Part shown: positions 1-11,805 of the stretch, piece after piece
How the letters are laid out: every line of letters starts with the position of its first letter
Position numbering within the stretch: position 1 is the stretch's first letter
From: Taudactylus pleione
Lineage: Eukaryota > Chordata > Amphibia > Anura > Myobatrachidae
Assembly: GCA_031769625.1 (NCBI GenBank)
Contig: JAUIMM010000213.1
Location: 5,165,501 to 5,229,500, forward strand
Direction: 5' to 3'
Length of the DNA: 64,000 bases
Notes under the pieces: generated by a model
The model's input: the letters and a program-made list of their open reading frames with translations, nothing else
Told to the model about the DNA's origin: nothing
The model's database searches: none
Program-made: the position numbers and the translations under genes

Positions 1-164
1 GGTAAACAACACATGATTAAATCATCTTCATCAATTAGTTTGTCTTTTAGCAGATATTTCCCAACATGAAACATTAACAGCTATGTAAAGTAGGTTGTAG
101 TTGCAGTCATCAAAGACCAACTTTACCTTACAAACAGAATTTTAATAGTATATTCTAATTATTG

Positions 165-242
<78 letters not shown>

Positions 243-899
243 AGTAATATTTTTATTATTATCATATTAAACTGCAGAATAAAACAAATCTACCCCACAA
301 CAACTAAGGCTTTGTAATTAGAGAGCTTATATATTCACTGATCAATATACAATGCTGGTGTTGCTTGGTATTGCCAGATTCATGTATGTATCATTTGTAA
401 TGATATAATATATTTATATAGATAAAGCAGCATTCAATGTAACATTTTTCGGTTATTGATCACCCCTGCTCACTGTGTGTTGTGCTAGATAAATGAGCCA
501 CAGACAATGCGCTAACTGTGCTACATCTGTAGGCAGGTCGCATGGGCGAGCTGTTTTATTGTTGTAATTAGATTATACTAAAGCAAGCATTTTTCATTTT
601 AAATGCAGTTATGTATCCACATAATCTTTGTGCAGACTACGTTATGCATATAATATTTTGCTAAACATTTAAGAAAACATTCAAACTTCTAGTGTAGTTT
701 TTGTTTTACATGAATGTTCTGCACAGCACATTGATAAATTACTCAGACCGTCTCTGCATTTTTTTTTGATATACTGCATTAATTGGAGCTGCTTCATTGT
801 TTTGTTTATCAAGTGAATTTTACATTTTCTAAAGGTTAATGTTTGTGCCTTTTATAGATAAAAAAAAAACACCCCAAAAAATTATAGTTTAGTGTCCAG
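1..899. other. AT-rich sequence without a recognised gene
   Basis: No open reading frame of note and no repeat family recognised apart from the trinucleotide tract described separately. Base composition is strongly AT-rich, as expected of intergenic or intronic DNA. Confidence 0.6.
171..240. repeat. Self-complementary trinucleotide microsatellite (TTA)n then (ATA)n
   Basis: About eleven TTA units run directly into about twelve ATA units, so the two halves are reverse complements and could fold into a hairpin. This is a simple repeat with no coding content. Confidence 0.95.
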
Positions 900-1260
900 A
901 CTTGGATCCGAGACACCGAGCACAGGGTGAAGCCGGGCTGCCCATTTCACACTTAGGGAGACGACCTGGGTTATTCCCGGGTCATCACCCTTCACCCTGG
1001 ACCCGTGTCTTGCAGTGACCCTGGTCTTCCAGCATTCAGTGGGCTCTTGGAGATAATATCTCCAAGTGCCACTGTTCTAGCCAATCAATTTGTTTTAGGC
1101 GGGACCCGGGTCATCAAGACCTAGATTACACCTTTCACACTTGAGTCGGGTTGTGCAGGGTCACGGACCCGACTCTGTCAACTCGGTTCGCACCTTTCAG
1201 CCAGATATGCCAGACCCGGATTTATGCTTAAGTCTGAAAGGGGTACAATTCAGTGTTGCC
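900..1260. other. GC-richer segment, possible degraded DNA element
   Basis: The composition changes sharply from the AT-rich flank. The motif CCCGGGTCATC occurs twice and phrases such as 'tttcacactt' recur near both ends, as in some non-autonomous DNA transposons. I found neither clean inverted ends nor a target duplication. The small reading frames here have no recognisable domain. Confidence 0.25.
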
Positions 1261-1740
1261 CAGCTTCAGTCATCAGGGAACCCAAACAGTGCATGGTTTT
1301 CATATTTCTTTGCTGAAACACAAGTGTATTTATTACTTACTGACACACTAAACAAGATCCAAAGGTGTTGCTAATTATTTCACTTGTGATTCTTAGAGGA
1401 GATGGAAAACGTACACTGTTAGGGTTCCCTGAGAACTGCTCTAATCTATCAATTTTAGAATCATTGAATTTAGTTGATTTATGGGCCCAATTCAGAGATA
1501 GCGCACACAGTGCCGGTTCTAGACATTGTGGAGCTCAGGGCGAAAGTTCCCAGATGTGACCACCCCCCCCCCCCCCCAGAAAAAAAAGAAAGAAATTACT
1601 TTTTTCAGCTGGCGTTCCTCTGCACGCGCTGAAAGCGTCCTTGCGGAACACCCCCAATTCATCATACTGTGGGTGTGCCCAGCACTTACGAAGGTACTGA
1701 GCTTCCCCCAAGCTCTCCCCTCGTGGCAAATAATTGCCAT

Positions 1741-3290
1741 GTGCAGTAATGCGCCTTACACAGTATGTCTTACACAGTAATGCCCTTTATAACACATTAT
1801 GCTACACGCAGTAATGCCCTGTATAACACATTATGCCACACGCAGTAAAGCCCTTTAAAACACATTATACCACATGCAGTAACGCCCTGTACAACACATT
1901 ATACCAAATGCAGTGACGCCCTGTACAACACATTATACCACATGAAGTAATGCCCTGTATAACACATTATGCAGTAATGCCCTGTATAACACATTATGAC
2001 ACACGCAGTAATGCCCATTATAACACATTATACCACATGCAGTAATGCCCTGTACAACACATTATACCACACACAGTAATTCCCTTTATAACACATTATG
2101 CAGTAATGCCCTGTATAACACATTATGACACACGCAGTAATGCCCATTATAACACATTATACCACATGCAGTAATGCCCTGTATAACACATTATACCACA
2201 TGCAGTAATGCCCTTTATAACACATTATACCACATGCAGTAATGCCCTTTAAAACACATTATACCACATGTAGTAATGCCCTGTATAACACATTATATCA
2301 CATGCAGTAATGCCCTGTATAACACATTATACCACATGCAGTAATGCCCTGTATAACACAGTATGCCACACGCAGTAATGCCCTGTATAACACATTATGC
2401 AGTAATGCCCTGTATAACACATTATACCAGACGCAGTAATGCCCTTTAAAACACATTATACCACATGCAGTAATGCCCTGTATAACATATTATGCCACAC
2501 GCAGTAATGCCCTGTATAACACATTATGACACATGCAGTAATGCCCTGTATAACACATTATGACACACGCAGTAATGCCCTGTATAACACATTATGAAGT
2601 AATGCCCTGTATAACACATTATGCCACACGCAGTAATGCCCTTTAAAATACATTATACCACATGCAGTAATGCCCTGTATAACACATTATACCACATACA
2701 GTAATGCCCTGTATAACACATTATACCACATGCAGTAATGCCCTGTATATGACACACGCAGTAATGCCCATTATAACACATTATACCACATGCAGTAATG
2801 CCCATTATAACACATTATACCACATGCAGTGATGCCCTGTATAACACATTATACCACATGCAGTGATGCCCTGTATAACACATTATGCCACATGCAGTAA
2901 TGCCCTGTATAACACATTATACCACATGCAGTAATGCCCTGTATAACACATTATACCACATACAGTAATGCCCTGTATAACACAGTATGCAGTAATGCCC
3001 TGTATAACACATTATGCCACACACAGTAATGCCCTGTATAATACCCTGTATAATACATTATGCCACACGCAGTAATGCCCTGTATAACACATTATGCCAC
3101 ACGCAGTAATGCCCTGTATAACACATTATGCAGTAATGCCCTGTATAACACATTATGCCACACACAGTAATGCCCTGTATAATACCCTGTATAATACATT
3201 ATGCCACACGCAGTAATGCTCTGTATAATACATTGTGCTACACACAGTAATTCCCTTTATAATACATTATCCCTAATTCAAATTACGCCA
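1741..3290. repeat. 34-bp minisatellite inside the hAT element
   Basis: More than forty units of roughly 34 bp, each built on CAGTAATGCCC, then CTGTATAACACATTAT, then a short variable part such as ACCACATG or GCCACACG. Some units lack the variable part and are about 22 bp. Higher-order runs repeat: the block near 1955-2055 recurs near 2085-2180, and the one near 2990-3050 recurs near 3125-3200. This suggests amplification by unequal exchange or slippage in multi-unit steps. Confidence 0.95.
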
Positions 3291-3339
3291 CAAGGTAGTC
3301 CCTTATTCTTGTTATGACACACAGTAGAGCCCCTTATAC

Positions 3340-3850
3340 ACAAGAACCACAGTAGTAGTACCCCTAATACAATTACCAGAGTAGTAGTGTCCCTTATACA
3401 ATGCCCACAGCAGTGGTGCCCCTTACACAATGGCACGGTAGTGGTGCCCCCTCATTAGTGCACACAGTGGTAATGCCCACAGTGTTAATGCCCCCAGTAA
3501 TAATGCCCCATTGGTAATGCCCCCAATAGTAGTGCCCACAGTAATAATGCCCTCTATAGTAGTGCCCACAGTTGTAATACACCATATAGTAGTGCCTTCA
3601 GTAGTAGTGCCCCCATTAGTAGTGCCCCCATTAGTAGTGCCATCAGTAGTAGTGCCCCCTATATTAATGCCCCCATTAGTAGTGTCCACTGTTGTAATGC
3701 CCCTAGTAGTAATGCCCCCCTATAGTCTTGCCCCCAGTAGTAATGCCCCCCTATAGTCTTGCCCCCAGTAGTAATGCCCCCCTATAGCCATGCCCCCAGT
3801 AGTAATGAACCCAGTAGTAATGCCCCCTATAGCCATGCCCCCAGTGCTGG
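3340..3850. repeat. Degenerate short-unit minisatellite, core GTAGTAATGCCCC
   Basis: Units of about 15 bp and multiples, with core GTAGTAATGCCCCC or GTAGTAGTGCCCCC. It looks like a shortened relative of the adjoining 34-bp array, since both share TAATGCCC. The reading frames across it (Val/Pro-rich on the plus strand, Gly/Tyr-rich on the minus strand) are translations of the repeat and not genes. The reverse complement of this core also builds the array at 46600-47470. Confidence 0.9.
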
Positions 3851-4234
3851 TGCTTCTGAATAAAAAAAATACAGACACAACTTACCTTAAGCCCGGCTCC
3901 TGCGTCCGCTACCGTCCGGTCCGACTGCGGCACCACCACGGATCTATGGGAGAGACGTCATGACGTCCCTCCCATAGTGCTCTCTGCCGGAAGTCGGAGC
4001 TCAGGAGTGAGCTCCGGCTTTCGGCTGCCGCTGCAGGGGGGGAGCCGGGTGCCCGCTGATAACAAATACCAGCGGGTGCCCGGCAAATGGAGCCTCCCTG
4101 CGGGGGGGCGGCACTGTTTTTTTTTTTCTGGGATTTTTTTTTCCTCTCCTGGGGACTCAGTGGCGCCCTCTAGGGGCCGGTGCTCTGGGCGACGGCTCTG
4201 TTAGCTTGCCCCTAGAACCGCCACTGAGCGCACA

Positions 4235-5290
4235 TCTCCAATGTTTGGGAGTCTGCGTTTGCACAGGACCCTTTCTGCGCATGTGCAGAATGAGTCCTGC
4301 GATCTCGCACACAGTTCCCCCAAGCCTCTACCTGATTGACAGACAGAAGCCTTTATGCCTGCATTCCTGGATACGGGGGTGTATCTCCTCAGTTTCCTCC
4401 CAGGACGCAGATATGACCCTGGATGCCTACATGGACGAAAGAGGACCGGAACAAAGGGGTGGGTCAGTATAGTTTTATATTTTAAAGCTATCGGGGAATC
4501 TTCTGGACAAGGGGACAGACTGGCGCAAGGGGCAAGGTAAGTATGTAGTGTGAGTGAGTGAGTGTATGTGTATTAAAAGAATACAATCTACGATGTGTGT
4601 GTCTTGTGATTATTTTACTATTTCTTCTGCAAGAGGACTAAAGGTACCAGCGGGCCCTTAATGCCCCGTATGCTAGTACTTGAGGTTCTCCAGGTACCAG
4701 CATGTGGGGAGGCTTGCCGAGACCTCTATTCCTCCTGTAAAAAACAATATTACTTTATATCTCTTATTTTACACAATCAACCCTTCATTCCGCAGCCAGG
4801 GATTCAGAGAATAACCCTGAACTTCAGTCTAAGCCCGGGGTACCCTGTAGATGGGGAACCCCATTATTGGGAGTCCCTACCTCCCCAGGGATCCCCGGCC
4901 TGGGATAACTAGTGTGGGGTGTTGAATGCTTTGAGCAGGGAACCCCATGAATTGCGTCCCTGGCTGTGGCATTACAAGCACACTAGTTAGAGCCCGGTGC
5001 TGGTTGTGGATAATAAGGGCAACCCCTACTCATTTTGTCCCTCATATTTTCCATAACCAGGACTGGGTCACAGAGCCTGGAGCTGGTTGATGAAAACTCC
5101 CCTACATCTTTTTTACCTTGTATTTTCATACTCTTTCATACTCTTTTAACACACAACAGCCTGCACGGATCTCACTGATCTGTGTAGGCTTCTGATAAAC
5201 TTGCTGCGACCCGCATTTCTTACACACTACACTTCGCAAGCTATTACATAGTGCGAGTTTAAGAAAAAACTTGCATCATACAGACTCTTA
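4235..5290. other. Unassigned sequence; part resembles a dispersed repeat
   Basis: No supported gene. The stretch 4800-5150 has phrases ('gggaacccca', 'gcccggtgctggttgtg') that recur in reverse-complement form near 27820-27870, so it is probably a dispersed repeat. The end (about 5200-5297) shares its 'attacat' and 'gtgcgagttta' phrases with the element at 26036. Confidence 0.3.
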
Positions 5291-5296
5291 TTACAT

Positions 5297-5441
5297 TTCC
5301 CCCTTGGAGAGAGATAAATTGGAGAAAGAAAAAGTACCAACCAACCAGCTCCTAACTGTCATTTTACAGGCAGTGTTTGAAAAATGACAGGAGCTGATTG
5401 GTTGGTACTTTATCTCTCTCCAAGTCTTGATGCATCTCCCC
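5297..5441. mobile_element. Foldback MITE, 'CCTTGGAGAGAGATAAA' family
   Basis: The left arm starts CCTTGGAGAGAGATAAA and contains AAGTACCAACCAACCAGC. The right arm is its reverse complement, ending in TTTATCTCTCTCCAAG. The loop holds the paired phrases 'actgtcattt' and 'aaatgacag'. Related copies occur at 36695-36851, 42113-42283 and as fragments at 7704 and 23606. No coding capacity. The target duplication is not clear in this copy. Confidence 0.8.
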
Positions 5442-6005
5442 CATAGTTTCGAATAGTCTCTATTAATGTGAGATCGAAGTAGGAAGTCCTCTATACCATA
5501 ACTCTTAAAATATGTAAGGTCTAAGTGGGGACTCATTGTGTGCAGTGAAAGGAGGTGTGGCCTCATACCTGTATGATGCTCTGGGGCCTTGGCTGCATGT
5601 CACACCCCCATTTCTCATCATGCTGAGGGCTTGCTCAGTTATCCAGGAGCTGCTGGGCATCCCCCAGCCTCTCCATAAACAGTGTGTAACAGAGTGTGGG
5701 CCCAAACTCCTGAAGGGCACTGCTTTTTGGGCACTGTCCAGCTGTCCCATCTGTGGCCTGCGGGTGGGACAGCAGGACAGTGCCCGAAAATCGGGACTGA
5801 TACTGCCCTTCATGGCAAGGCAATCATAGTTGATCAGTGTGGGAAAGCACTTTTGATTGACTGACTGCAAAGATTTATCACAGTGTTTTTATTGTTTCTA
5901 TGTTGTAGCAGGTAGACATGTTTGTCAGGTATCTTTGTCTAAAAAGTCTGCCTGCTCTTTGTAGAGAGAAGACTCTTGCAATTTCTGATTATACAGGTAC
6001 TGTTA
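5442..6005. other. No gene recognised
   Basis: Contains short open frames of up to 121 codons on the minus strand with no recognisable domain, overlapping others on the plus strand. Short inverted phrases (GGGCACTGTCC and GGACAGTGCCC near 5730-5787) suggest a decayed repeat and not an exon. Confidence 0.4.
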
Positions 6006-6013
6006 TATACACA

Positions 6014-6304
6014 TAGAGCCGTAACTAGACTTTTTGGTGCCCTGTGCCAGAGAGAGCATTGGCGTCCCCCCCCCCCATTTTTTAAAATAGGGACATATGA
6101 TAGTGCACCTGAAAAAGGGCCATGGCCTCATGGGGAAGGGCCAAGGAGGAGATAGGGGAGGCCAGGAGATGCTGGGGATAAAAGAAGAGGAAGCTACAAG
6201 TGAGAACAATAATAAACAGGCAAATTGACAGGCCCAAACAGCGCCCCCTGCCTTGCGGTGCCCTGTGTCATGGCACTGGTCACACTACCCTGGTTACAGC
6301 CCTG
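6014..6304. mobile_element. Short non-autonomous hAT element, 'AGAGCCGTAACTAG' family
   Basis: The left end AGAGCCGTAACTAGAC pairs with the right end, which reads CAGGGCTGTAACCAGG on the other strand. The flanking 8 bp are TATACACA and CATACACA, one mismatch. About 290 bp with no transposase. A second copy lies at 26664-26960 and shares nearly all of its interior, including 'gccctgtgccagagagag'. The larger element at 17356-21871 uses the same termini. Confidence 0.88.
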
Positions 6305-7430
6305 CATACACAATGCTAGAGAGTATTGATATATTATATGGAACTGAGTAGAAAAAACAGGTCCAGAATGGTTCGACTTGTCATGTTTTAAGATACTGCC
6401 CAGGTATGGGACCAGCCTTGTAGTATTGATGAAGGTTTCAGAAACATTATTTTTTTGTTTCACATTCTCACTTTTATCTACTGATTTGTATCCTCACTGT
6501 ATTGTTTTGCTGATGTTTGTTTACATTACGTTCTCTACTGAAAAAAGCAAAAATAAATCTATTGAAGAATACTTGTGAATGGTGCACAGTGTGCACTAAA
6601 ACTGCAGAGCAAACATAGCTATTTTTAAACTTGTTATTCACTTGACATCTGTTCAGTTCATATAAAATATACAAAAACTTAACGCAAGAAGTAACAGTCT
6701 GGAAACAGATACTAAATGGCACTCATGCCTTGCAGTCCCTTTGATGAATCAGATTTGCCAGGTGCTAAGAGATAATCGTGCCAACAGATTTGCTTATTGT
6801 CGGAAATGGATACTGGAGTCCCCAAAGACCTTTTCTTTTTGCCTTTATTTAATCATATTGTGCATGTATATGTGCACACCAACATAACGATTCTACCCCT
6901 GTAACTCATTTTAGGTCCAGTTGGATATCCACATTGTTGAAAAGTTTTACCATAAAACACTAACTACCATGGGTCTACTTCTGAGTTAATGCACACAATT
7001 CTGCATGTGGCCACATCTACCGATTTTACGCAAACTGCATGTCACACATCGGAGTACCAGCCCCTGTTACCAGGTCCAATGATGCCATCTCATGACCATT
7101 TGTGCCCCTCATGGTTGTGGGTGGCATTCCTGAGGGCTGGACTTGCCAATCTGCATCTGGGCCTGGCACTCTCTGTTGGTGATTGCAGCTGCGGTGCATA
7201 GGCACCACCATCTTGGATTTCGGTCACATGACTGCATTCACCAACCAGGTTCTCACAGTCACGCTCACATGACTTGCCTGGCCAAAACGCGCAAGGCGCC
7301 CCCTATTTAAACGCTGTCTTGCAATATACTCATTTTCCGAACGAAACTTCTCTCCTAGAGATCAGCATACTGGCTCCTGGCATCGGTTGTTTCTGCTTCT
7401 ACTCCAGTTCATGCATATGACTAAGGGCCT
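6305..7430. other. No gene; TATA-like segment near 7310
   Basis: AT-rich to 7000, then GC-richer. Around 7295-7325 the sequence 'ccctatttaaacgctgtc' resembles a TATA box with a GC-rich upstream side, as in retroelement LTRs. I could not find LTR ends, a primer-binding site or a second copy, so this is only a possibility. Confidence 0.25.
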
Positions 7431-7434
7431 GATT

Positions 7435-7703
7435 CAGCAAGTATCGCTATTCTGCTTATACGCACGCAACGCAGTTGCTAATATTAGCGGTGATTTGTAA
7501 ATGTTTGCATTCGCATTGTGATCACAGCCTAACATAAGGACGCCCACTTCCCCTTACTCACATCCGTATACTTGGGCAACATAGCGAAACATTCGGTAAC
7601 ATTGGACCCATACGCACAGTTAAGACAGGTCAGACCTCACTCAGGAACTGCTAACTTCAGCGCACGCTATGAGGCCTCAGGCTGCGTATGATATCGCAGT
7701 GGA
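7435..7703. mobile_element. Truncated MITE, GGGCCTGATTCAG family
   Basis: Begins GGGCCTGATTCAGCAAG and follows the left half of the element at 11258-11805, including 'cgcattg(t/c)gatcaca', the CCCACTTCCCCTTACTCAC segment and 'tcaggctgc'. It stops at 'gcagtggata', where a different repeat fragment begins. The right half and right inverted end are missing. Confidence 0.75.
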
Positions 7704-7756
7704 TAAAAGTACCAACCAATCAGCTTCGAACTGTCACTTTACAGGCTGTGTTTGAA
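7704..7756. mobile_element. Fragment of the 'CCTTGGAGAGAGATAAA' foldback MITE
   Basis: AAGTACCAACCAATCAGC followed by 'actgtcactttacaggctgtgtttgaaaaa' matches the inner part of the foldback at 5297 and 36695. It joins the preceding MITE half to the Penelope-like terminal region and appears to mark a recombination junction. Confidence 0.65.
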
Positions 7757-8519
7757 AAATTGTAAAATTTACTGGTGCTGGCGCTGGGCTAATGCAATAA
7801 TGGTGCGTTTTGACTGATGTACTGACTCACGGAGGTATTCACAATATTTATTTATTCTGATACTCAAATATTCATATAGATATACAATACTAAAACAATT
7901 ACTTAAATTGGGTTACCTGCTAATAAAATCTGCACATAAATGTCAACAAAAAACACTTAAAAGATATATCACACATAAAATATTCTTAGTGCAGTTATTA
8001 AATATATTTCCCGGAATGTAGTTATGATACCTACAGCCGGCATCCCGGCTGACGAAATCCCTGCTACAGAATGCCACTACCCAGCCAGAAGACTGGCGCC
8101 GGAATACCAACAGTAGTGAACATCCTGACACCGGAATCCCAACAGCCTAGGCTAGGGGATGGGGTGGTTAGGGTTAGGTACCCCCGGGGGGTGGGTTAGG
8201 GTTAGGCACCACTGAGGGGTTTATGGTTAGGCACTAAGGGGGATAAGGGGGGAGGGCAGAGCCGGCCCTAGCCCATTTGGTGCCCTAGGCAAAATTTTGA
8301 CTAGTGCCCCCTAACAACTTCTCATACCGAGCTGAACAGCCCCTCAGGAAAAAAACAGGTGGCCCTCCTCAGTAGGTGCTGTCGACGTAGACATCCCTCT
8401 CTCACCTAGAGATAGCTAATATAGCTAAAGGACCTAATGCTGCTGCTAACCTAATGCTGCTGCTGCTCAGGGGCAGATTGGGATGGAAAACCAGCTCTGG
8501 AAATTTCTGGAAGCAGCCC

Positions 8520-8800
8520 TAATGGGGGTGGGTCTGTGGAGTCTGTGGAGGGAGTGGGATACTCCTCTATCCGCTTTGCCGCGTGTAGTCTTCCTGGCGT
8601 CTGTGGTTCCGGGGTCCTCTCGTTACATACTGACAAGGTGAGTTGAAAAAGTCACACACATGACGAAACGTGTTGGTGTATTCACATTCTACCATAACTG
8701 ACGTCACAGTACGTGACGAGAGGACCCCAGAACCACAGACGCTGTGAAGACTACACGCGGCGAAGCTGATATGCCGGGAGATGGGTTCATACTCCCACTA
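8520..8800. mobile_element. Penelope-like terminal-repeat remnant with inverted arms
   Basis: The segment 8535-8625 ('gccgcgtgtagtcttcc', 'gtctgtggttccggggtcc') recurs in inverted orientation at 8705-8800. Between the arms lies a stem followed by GAAACGTGTTGG (8642-8676), the motif shared with other PLE termini in this window. No reverse transcriptase is left. Confidence 0.55.
8642..8676 (+). other. Hammerhead-like PLE terminal motif
   Basis: GTCA pairs with TGAC across a short loop and is followed directly by GAAACGTGTTGG. The upstream part reads TTGAAAA where an active hammerhead core needs CUGANGA, so any ribozyme is probably inactive. Confidence 0.4.
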
Positions 8801-9167
8801 CCGCAACGAATGTAAGATATCGGGGAAAGACAGCACCAAAGCGGAGCAACGCAAAACACAGCTCTTGCCTCCAGGTGACTCAGCATGCAGATTCACTACA
8901 CAGCGGGAGGGAGATTATGAAGCCACCAGAGATAGAGATAGGTAGGGAGAAGGATGAGTTTGTTTGCTTCTACCACTGCCGCTCTAATCAGCATTGAACA
9001 TTTTATCAGTATTGGTGGAGATTTTTTAAGTTTAATTATATTTTATATATTTTTCTGACTTTTATACACCTAATTATTCAATTTACCAAAAAAAGCTATA
9101 AACATGTTGCTATAAATATATGTATTGACTACTTTGGGTTCCAAACATTAATTTCAATATTTTAATA

Positions 9168-9411
9168 TGTATAAATATCAATGTGCATGATTATATAAGT
9201 AACAAACACCTGCAATACATATCATCCCATCACCTAAATCATTATACAGTATATAGTATATGAGGACCCCTAAATTATATAATAATGAGGTATCATATAT
9301 GTTTGTTACTTATATAAAATATGCACATTGACATTTATGTAGGTTGCACTTGCACATGTACATGTCACCTAAATAATTATTACATGTTGAAGTGCAGCCT
9401 ACATAAATGCA
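9168..9411. repeat. AT-rich inverted repeats
   Basis: 'ttatataagtaacaaaca' near 9190 is the reverse complement of 'tgtttgttacttatataa' near 9300, with further pairing outward. A second pair, 'catttatgtaggttgcact' and 'agtgcagcctacataaatg', lies at about 9333-9411. They look like two small hairpin elements. Confidence 0.6.
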
Positions 9412-11257
9412 TGGTATTTTATGTATACACATAAAACCCCTTCAATATTCACAGGACCCCTGCATACAGACAGTATGCATCCCAGTCATTCCCATAATAT
9501 GCATAAGATGTGTGTGACAGTGTCACACTTACTGTAAGTGCCACTGCCAGAAGCGTCCGCCCCTCCTCCTCCTGCCATTACCGGCTTGGCCTCTGAGTCT
9601 GTGTGTGTGCCTGCATTCCATGGCCTGGAGGTGCTTGAGTCCGGTCTTAGCTGGGGGCGGAGCCGTGAGGTGTGACTCACGAGCTCCGCAAAGGCCCATG
9701 GGAGGAGCAGTTGCAGCTGGGCATGCGCAGTAGCCCTCCCACGGCCATTTTGGAAAGGGGAAGCCAGGCCTCAGGCAGCTGCCGGATCAGAGCTGATCTC
9801 CGATTGCGATAGCTGCGGCGCAATACGGCCGGCCTGGCACAGGGGGACATGGGACCAGCCCAGCACAGGGGGACATGGGACCAGCTCATCGGACCAGGCC
9901 ACAGCGGCATCTTCAGCAGGGGGGGGCAGAACCGCGGCAGAGCCCTGGAATGCCCCTAGGCATTCCAGTCGCCCCTAGGCATTGGCTTATTGTGCCTATG
10001 CCTAGAGCCGGCTCTGGGGGAGGGTTAGGTTTAGGCACCAAGGGAGGAGGGTTAGGGTGTGGGTGGAGAGGGTTAGTGTTAGGATGCAGGAAAGTAGGGT
10101 TAAGGGGAGAAGGGGGGAGGATTACTATACTTACCAGACCCTTGATGGGATCCTGAGCATCAGGATGCAGCTGTCGGTATATTGACAGCAGGCATCCCGA
10201 CTGTCGGGATTTCATACTGAGTCCATACAGTATTTCCCAAGGGGAGCACGTATCATAAGGAAAATCGCTTCAAACAAAATTGCAATATGATAATGATATA
10301 AAGGAGAAATTATTATCAGTGCTGTTAGAAAATAATGAGGTTAAATAATGCCATATATTCATATAGTCTCATATATTAGTTGTGATTTGTAAGACACCAC
10401 AGTGGTATTTTGTACAACCCAAAAGGGTGGGATTCAGGTCGTTCCTTACAAATCAATTCAATAGAAATATAAATATTAGTGGTTTTCAGTGGAATCCCGC
10501 TGAATTCTTACTAGTAAAATGCTGCTCCCCAGTAACAAACTACAAAATGAAAGGGCCCTTTGTGAATACCTTCCAAAAAATAGTGGAGGATGATTTAGAG
10601 AAAATAAAAGACAAAAATAACACCAGAAAGAACCTCCCACCATTGGAAGTGAAAGCTTTGAAAGAGCTCCAATCCAACAGAGAAATTCTTATCAAGCCCA
10701 CTGATAAGGGGGGTGGGCTAGTTATCTTAGACAAAAGTACATATATTGAGGAAGCAAAGAAGCTGCTTTCGGATGTAACAACCTATGAGGTATTGAAGAA
10801 AGACCCTACAAAAGAATACAACAAGAAGATAGGAAGTCATTTGAGGAAGGCCCTTTCCAAAAGCATCATAAGGAAAAAGGAGCACCAATACCTCCTTAAT
10901 GAAAAACCTGTCATACCAGTGTTTTATCACCTCCTAACAATACACGGGGATTAAACAAAACCACCGGGAAGACCAATAGTAGCGGGAATTGACTATATTA
11001 CATCTAACATTTTAAAATACATTGATTTCTTCCTGCAACCTACTGTGAAAATACAAAAAGGTTATATTAAAGACACCACCAGCATATTGAGGATCCCCAA
11101 AGATGTACAATAGGGGAAGGGCTTCACACTAATGACCTGTGACATCACCTCCCTCTATTCTGTCATTCAACAAAAAACGGGTTGTGAGATGATTTCCAAA
11201 ATTCCAAAAAAGGAATCAGGATTGCAAGAAGCACAGAATGAGTTTATAACAGACTCA

Positions 11258-11805
11258 GGGCCTGATTTAGCAAGGATCACTAATCTGCTAGAACACACAC
11301 ACTGCAGTTGCTAATATAAGTGGTAAAATGCAAATGTTTCCAATCGCATTGCGATCACACCTTACTATAAGGGTGCCCACTTCCCCTTACTCACATCCAT
11401 ATATTTTGGCAACATAGCAAAATGATCGTAACATCGAGCAACATCGGACCCATATGCATAGTTAAGGCAGGTCAGACCTCACTCAGGAATTGCTAACTTC
11501 AGGTCACGCTATGAGGTCTCAGGCTGCATATAGTTATGCAGTGGATAATTTAAGCACACCCCTGCAACACCGTCCCAATGCACTGACATGCTTGTGTTTG
11601 CCTGACAAACTCTCCCCCGTCACCACCAACAAACGGCACTTCCTGTCAATCACTGTGCTCGGGGTCTGTGTTGCCTCTGCAAATGCATTTTCCATCGCAA
11701 TTGCTATTTTTCGTATGCACACTGCGATGCATGCATATGCACAATGCAAATTAATCAACTGTTTTCATGCATCTTTGCAACTGCGATCCTTGCTGAAACA
11801 GGCCC
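11258..11805. mobile_element. MITE with GGGCCTGATT ends, inserted in PLE-2
   Basis: Inverted ends GGGCCTGATTTAGCAAGGATC and the complement of GATCCTTGCTGAAACAGGCCC are flanked by the 3-bp duplication TCA (11255-11257 and 11806-11808). GGG ends with a 3-bp duplication fit the PIF/Harbinger pattern, although TCA is not the usual TWA target. 548 bp with no transposase. Left-half relatives lie at 7435; elements with the same terminus lie at 13835, 15057, 22989 and 25225. Confidence 0.88.

Larger units (their letters stand above)
1508..4226. mobile_element. Non-autonomous hAT element with internal minisatellite
   Basis: The left end reads CAGTGCCGGTTCTAG and the right end, on the opposite strand, reads CAGTGGCGGTTCTAG. 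These inverted ends are flanked on both sides by the same 8 bp, AGCGCACA (1500-1507 and 4227-4234). An 8-bp duplication with CAG-type ends is diagnostic of the hAT superfamily. The element is about 2.7 kb and encodes no transposase. Most of its length is tandem repeat (1741-3290 and 3340-3850), followed by a GC-rich segment with a hairpin centred on GACGTCATGACGTC near 3958. It must have been moved by a transposase supplied elsewhere. Confidence 0.9.
8257..10016. mobile_element. Non-autonomous hAT element nested in the 8013-10230 insertion
   Basis: The left end is CAGAGCCGGCCCTAG and the right end reads CAGAGCCGGCTCTAG on the opposite strand. Both are flanked by the exact 8-bp duplication GGGGAGGG (8249-8256 and 10017-10024). 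About 1.76 kb with no transposase. It contains a Penelope-like terminal remnant (about 8520-8800) and an AT-rich interior with inverted repeats (about 9168-9411). Confidence 0.9.
8013..10230. mobile_element. DNA element with telomere-like tracts, inserted in PLE-2
   Basis: The PLE-2 sequence TATTTCCC is duplicated at 8005-8012 and 10231-10238, so 8013-10230 is an insertion with an exact 8-bp duplication. The interior has 'cggcatcccgg' and 'catcccgactgtcggga' near the two ends and G-rich tracts such as GGTTAGGGTTAGG near 8165-8215 and again near 10020-10100. A related 386-bp element sits at 12563-12948; both begin GGAAT. No transposase. It carries a second element (8257-10016) inside it. Confidence 0.75.

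Noticed and set aside
1741..3290. Regularly spaced repeats that could suggest a CRISPR array
   Set aside because: The units are nearly identical throughout with no unique spacers, and the array lies inside a vertebrate hAT element; it is a minisatellite.
3394..3756. Gly/Tyr-rich and Val/Pro-rich frames on opposite strands
   Set aside because: Both arise from the GTAGTAATGCCCC minisatellite.
7290..7430. LTR with a TATA box
   Set aside because: No LTR ends, primer-binding site or partner copy could be found; kept only as a low-confidence note.
8160..8215. True telomeric array
   Set aside because: TTAGGG-like units are few and degenerate and are contained in a transposable element with target duplications.
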